A stretch of 64,000 nt of DNA from the NCBI GenBank assembly GCA_037957365.1, contig JARHVA010004227.1, forward strand, positions 334,001 to 398,000, read 5' to 3'. Shown here piece by piece: positions 59,060-64,000 of the stretch. The stretch is from Torreya grandis (Eukaryota; Streptophyta; Pinopsida; Cupressales; Taxaceae). Under the pieces are notes generated by a model, which worked only from the letters and a program-made list of their open reading frames with translations, made no database searches and was not told the origin of the DNA. The position numbers were made by a program, and so were the translations under genes. Within the stretch, counting starts at the first letter, position 1, and each line of letters begins with the position of its first letter.

Positions 59060-62000
59060 ATACTTAACATGAAATGAGGCCCAACATTACCCTATAAAAA
59101 AATATTAGTCCACCCTCTAACTATCCTTCTAGTGCCTTAGTTGTGTAAAATTTGAGCATGCTCTCCTTCAATTCTACCTTGAAGTCTTCGAAGCCCTTGA
59201 TTATGAGATTGATTTATTTGATGGTGATATCGATCTCCATAGAGGCAACCTCAAGCATGAGTACATTAGTATTATATATTTCTTTCATGAAGGCCTCTAG
59301 CTTTTCCTTATATCTTTAAACCCTACCATCTAGGATGACTCCCATCTCACTCACCTTTGTCTGAAAGGCATGGAACAACTCTTCTAGGTCTTTCTCCTAG
59401 GTCTTCAGTTAGGTGCTCAACATGTTGACCTACACCATAATCTATGTGCACTCAGCCCTACTAATAGTGAATGATTTAATTCTTCAATGCATCCTTATCC
59501 CCTTTCACCTTTTGGAGGCACATATTGATGATTGATACCTAGGTGAAGAAGTTTCATAAGATGACATAAACATCATCTGTATGCTCTTCTATCCTTATGA
59601 AGAGGTATTCTACCTCATCAAGATTTTTATTGAGCTATTTTTTATGAATTCATAAGGGTCTTCTTCCTCTTTCAGCATTGGATTCATCTAAGGGAACATA
59701 TATTCTACCATTGCATATACCTTATCCAATTTGGAAATCTTGGAAGTGTCAATACCATCCAAAAGGGATGGCTCTGCTTCTTCAATGTGCTCGACCAACT
59801 GCTTGAGCTTGAAATTCATGGCATCAATTTTTTCCTATACCTTAAATGATTTATATTTCCATTTTATGGTGTAAACATTCTTAATAATGTTCTTTCAAAC
59901 TACCTTAAAGGCCATCTTAGGGAGGGCATTAACTAACCTTACTAGTTTTGTATACTAGGGGTTAATAAGTTGATAGTCGTGCCCCTCTTCTAGATTTTTG
60001 GTGATCTATATTACTTTTACTGACACCTTGAAATGAGGCTCATCCGTATAACAATCAAGTGAAAAGGACACTTGATGGAGTGTTAATGTTTTTGCAACTC
60101 TGGAGGGTATGTACTCTAACATGTATAAGTCCTCATCTTGGGTATACCCCTTCTACACATTTTCCCTATAGCTTGGCTCAAACTCATCTTTCTCGATGGC
60201 TAGTTCCATCTACTCTTGCTCCTCTTTATTATTACTTCTCCCTTATTTGGTGTCTTCTTCTTTTCTTTCATGTAGGGGTTCTTATTCTTCAAATTTTCCC
60301 CTTCATCTGCTTCTTCATGTGGCTCCTTGGCATGAACTTCCTTAGTTTCCTTCTTGGTGTCAGCCTACTTCCTTTACCTCTCTGTTTATTCCTTTAAGGC
60401 ACCAAAATCACCTTATTTATCTCCAAGAGCCCCTTTAGTACTAGGGTATGCCTATTCTATAGCTGCCTCTATTGGCTAGTGTGGGCACTATGTGCCTCTA
60501 CTATTTTGTCTTTAATGGGTTTCATTCTTGTGACAACCCTCTTCTCTTTTTGGACCTTTTTTATTTCCATCCTATTCTTCCTCATGATCATGGTGGTTCT
60601 CTCCTCCTTGACCCTTATCTCTTTAGCCTCAACTTTATCAAATTTTGCTTAGGTCAAGGCCTTGGCCCTCATGGCCTCTCTCTTATGATACAAATACAAT
60701 GCTACTTCAATATAATCATGATCAAGGCCCATCTTTTCCCATTTTCACCTCAACTCCTCTTCATCTTGAAGAGGCTATGTTGGAGTTTATTCAGTTGGCA
60801 TTCTTGATGGTCTTATTTCTCCAAGCACTATAGTAATGACACATTGGAGAGCCTCATTACTTCTACCTCACTGGGATCTTCCTTCATTTCTCCTCCTATC
60901 ATGTACTTTTATTTTGCCTTATCTTTCTTACTCTCTTCTTCCATTTTCCTACGTTCCTCATTTCTTATTTTCTCTTATGTAACTCTCATGCATTCTGAAT
61001 GTTCATGCCATTGAGGTTAAGCTTTTCCCAAGCTTATTTTTTATTTGATTCTTCACTTTGGGGTGGTTGAGGAGTTTCCTCACTAAATGAGGAGTCTTCT
61101 CTAGGCATAGTATACACACCCTTCCCAAACTCTACATCCTTCTCCAGTTCTTCTTGTACCTCTATGTCTACCATGGTGATAGTGGGCATCACAGATGAGA
61201 AATTTAGCTTCTTTTGCTTCTCCTTTGTGATAGGATAAGTATTTAGCATGAAATTCATGCACTTCTCTATTAGGGCTGATAGAGAGGATTTATTTCATGA
61301 GGTGATTTTAAACCTTATGCACTCTTCTATTTCTTCAAGTGTCTCCCCTTTCTTCTTCTTAGGATATTTCTTTATTTTAGTTGGCACCACCATTCCTTCA
61401 TCATTAATCCTGATGGGAGGGTCATCATTATACTCAGTTTTAGGGCCCTTTATCCTTGGATTAATCTCATAGTAAAGCCTATGGATGTACCTGAGTATGA
61501 TTACTTATTGAAGAGGGTGGATGTTGATGTGATCTGAATCATCCTCTTCATCCCTTATTACCTTCCCATCTAGGTGCATGAATTGACACCACAACCTATT
61601 CCTTTCCAAGTCTATCTTACTCATTATAATATACAATTATTGTGTATTAGGGATCTTTCAAAGCACATCCATTAAATACTTGGCCAAGAAAACATATGGG
61701 AGATTTAACTAGCTAGACTTATTGCCATCGACCAGAACTAAGTAGACTATGTAAAAATACTGCATAATGACAAAGGTTACCATCCCATACATGCTCTTGG
61801 GGATCTCCTGGGGGATGCACCACTCAAGCCTAAATGCCTCTATAGATTTCTCACACCATCTCATCATGATAGATATATATTTTACATTGAATGAATTAGG
61901 ACAAACAAAGTCCTTATATTTCTACACTAGGGAATCATTATGTTCTATAAAAATCTAAAGATTATCCTCATCCCCATCTAGTATGTTGATTTACTTCATG

Positions 62001-62480
62001 ACTGTCAGGATGAGAATGGACCCCACCTAAAGGTCCCCTTTATTGTGTGGCACTCTAGTTCATTCTTCACAAACTTCTTAGTAAAAATTTGGAAATGTTA
62101 AATTTTATGCCCTACACCATATGATAGGTGATGCAAAGTTAAGCTTTTTTGACATCAGTCCATCAATCATCAGGGAAAAGTTTTGAGCTTATGAGGCATG
62201 ACACTGACCTCATGTGGGGGTCCTTATAATCTTTGATGGGGAATTCAATCACCCCTTATAATAACTTAGGAGCTTCACCATGTACTCCACCTCTTCATCA
62301 TCACTCATTATCTCATGGATATCCTTCTTGATGCCTGGGAGCCTGATTATCCTTCCAATGAGGTGTGATGATATCCTCATGCTCCTCCCTACAAATTATA
62401 TGTGGTCACCATGGATGCATGATAGAAGGAATTCAATAAGTTATTCTAGATTTCCAAGTCATTATAACTCATAAAAATAA
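59060..62480 (-). pseudogene. Unrecognised decayed protein-coding region
   Basis: On the minus strand one can follow a coherent protein through scattered stops and frame changes. N-terminal part (about 62400-61600): RLPGIKKDIHEIMSDDEEVE, FSLMIDGLMSKKLNF, YISIMMRWCEKSIEAFRLEW, CIPQEIPKSMYGMVTFVIMQ, LNLPYVFLAKYLMDVL, IDLERNRLWCQFMHLDGK. Middle (about 61500-61034): INPRIKGPKTEYNDDPPIRI, KKYPKKKKGETLEEIEECI, then the longest clean frame, 61258-61034 (MNFMLNTYPITKEKQKKLNF to TPQPPQSEESNKK), which is acidic and Pro/Ser-rich. C-terminal part (about 59430-59140): heptad-like DLEELFHAFQTKVSEMGVIL, YKEKLEAFMKEIYNTNVL, IKQINLIIKGFEDFKVELKE, a likely coiled coil. I do not recognise the family. It could be an accessory ORF of a retroelement or a decayed host-gene copy. 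Confidence 0.5.
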
Positions 62481-64000
62481 GTTACATTGGAAGCTATTAA
62501 TATATCTCAAATGGATACATCAAATAATGCTACACCATATTTTGTCTTGCTCTATGTATCCACCATCCAACTGATGCTAGGTCTTGCACATGGCTTGAAT
62601 AATGATGGTGTACTCCTTCAACTAACAGGTGTGCACAATTTTTTTTTAATTTTATCCTACTAAGACTTATGGGGGAAATCACATTATTTAATAGTACATC
62701 TTAGTTAGCAACTTGGTGTCAACTTGTATGATGTTGACTCCTTCTACCATTAGTGTTACTATTCTTGTAGGGGTTGTTTCTACTGCTACATGCGATCACT
62801 TTGGATCTTACTATTGTAGACCTATTCCCTTTTGATTCTTTCCTATCTTGATCTTGCTAGCATTGAAATGTAGTTAGTTTGCTCTACCAAAACCTTGAAT
62901 GGTTCTTGGCACTTCAAAGTCATGATATCTGTGACTATACTTTTGGCCTTTGAGCTTCATAGATCATTAATGGAATTATTAGTGACAACTCACTTTTTTT
63001 CCCATTAGTTCCTATAGAGACCTCTTCCCATACCTCTATACCAAAATCTCAATGTGATCAAAATGTCTCTTTCTTCATAATCATTCACTCTAGGTGCCTG
63101 AGGGTGCTCAAATTCTCATTCTAGTAGGGTTTCTATGATTTAGCTCTCTAGTTCGCTCTAGTTTTATCAACATCTCAAGTTCACACAAAGTGTGTAATGG
63201 AAGCCAGTATATCATGTGAAATTTTATACCCTACTTACATATATCAACTTTAGTTTAGGTGTGTTAATGGCATGGTGGTGTCTAGATTTCTTGAACTTCA
63301 TAATATTCTATGAAATCCATAAAAACCCCTTGCCACCAACTCATTTAATGAAGATCTTAGTGCCTTTACTACCACCTCATTTAATGCTCCTAATGGTATT
63401 TTAGTGAAGTTATTTTTTTTTAAATGGTCACTTCTCACTCAAATATACGTGGATGCCAACTATCTATGATGATTCCCATTCTATGCTTTATTCTCTTGGC
63501 ATGACCTTCGCTTTCAATATGGTAACTTGGGTGAAACATCTCACATGTGCATGATTCAAACTCTTCAATTCCACCTTCTCTTCTCACTACACTTATATTT
63601 CAAGTAAAATTATCTATCTTGGTTGGTTTTTTGTGCTTCATCTTGCTTTGGCCTATCCTACCCCATATAAATCTATTGCATTGGCCTTCCAATGCCTGAT
63701 TTTCCTTGTCTAGTTCTCTCATGCATGATCATATGGTGTGCCTTTACTTTATTTCTTGCATAATATCATGTTGTGCATCTTTACTTGGCTCATTTATTCC
63801 AAGTCTGGACACCTCCTTACACCCAATAACTTAGGTGTCTATCCCTAGGTTCTTAGGAAGTAAATGGGTTTGACTTACCTAATTAACATTAGGCATGGAA
63901 GCACTGGAGTAGTTCTTCCTTGGACCTCCAAGACCCTATAATCTATCTCTTATGCGCCTATATTTTGTGCATCTTCCTCATGAGTCTAGTGAGTTTCATG
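62481..64000. other. Unassigned sequence at right edge
   Basis: Possibly the upstream continuation of the unrecognised minus-strand coding region (a segment near 62890-62960 reads MTLKCQEPFKVLVEQTNYI on the minus strand), but too decayed to define. No other feature seen. Confidence 0.4.

Noticed and set aside
60059..60833. Plus-strand ORFs (about 110 codons each)
   Set aside because: Leu/Phe/Ser-rich frames opposite a better-supported decayed minus-strand coding region.

Overview
The window looks like intergenic DNA from a land plant with a large, repeat-dominated nuclear genome. A gymnosperm is plausible, but nothing here proves it. I find no intact host gene, no tRNA or rRNA, and no bacterial-type feature. 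Nearly everything I can explain is LTR retrotransposon sequence: Ty3/gypsy of the Tat/Ogre type (extra archaeal-like RNase H, here aRNH) and Ty1/copia, nested in one another and in different states of decay. The youngest insertion is visibly richer in G+C, and the older material has drifted to A+T.

Layout, left to right. 1-1790: plus-strand remnant of an old gypsy pol (aRNH then integrase). 1791-8249: its 3' noncoding tail, which carries an array of small hairpin repeats and is interrupted by a copia element at 3985-7979 (LTRs 3985-4693 and 7281-7979, TSD TTTGT). 8250 to about 9280: the 3' LTR of the old gypsy. About 9281-11291 and 24999 to about 30737: element A, a minus-strand Tat-like gypsy with LTR, leader, gag, protease and truncated RT. 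It is split inside its protease reading frame by the youngest element, a plus-strand Tat-like gypsy at 11292-24998 (LTRs 1271 and 1150 bp, TSD GATAG, recognisable PBS and PPT, gag, PR, RT, RNase H, aRNH, INT). About 30743-45672: element B, a second minus-strand Tat-like gypsy with LTRs of about 3.0 kb and domain order gag-PR-aRNH-RT-RNase H-INT, so its aRNH lies before RT. 46001-50566: a minus-strand copia relic whose 5' LTR is split by a 2250-bp TG...CA sequence with TSD ATTAC. 50567-59060: AT-rich degenerate sequence with tandem repeats, an LTR-like promoter near 52.9-53.2 kb, an (ATT)n microsatellite and a minus-strand gypsy protease fragment near 55.4-55.8 kb. About 59060-62480: an unrecognised, decayed minus-strand coding region with a coiled-coil-like C-terminal part. 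62481-64000: nothing assignable.

No element looks able to encode all its proteins. The youngest gypsy has at least nine in-frame stops and two frame changes, but it keeps all structural signals needed for transcription and reverse transcription, so it could once have been mobilised in trans. The most interesting signals are: (i) palindromic ACCGACGTCGGT-type repeats (two DRE cores back to back) shared by the LTRs of an unrelated copia and gypsy element; (ii) a canonical spliceosomal intron wholly inside the gypsy LTR; (iii) a hairpin-repeat array whose arms differ between copies yet stay complementary; (iv) two different aRNH positions among neighbouring Tat elements; (v) the unknown coding region near 59-62.5 kb. 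Positions marked 'about' were judged by eye.
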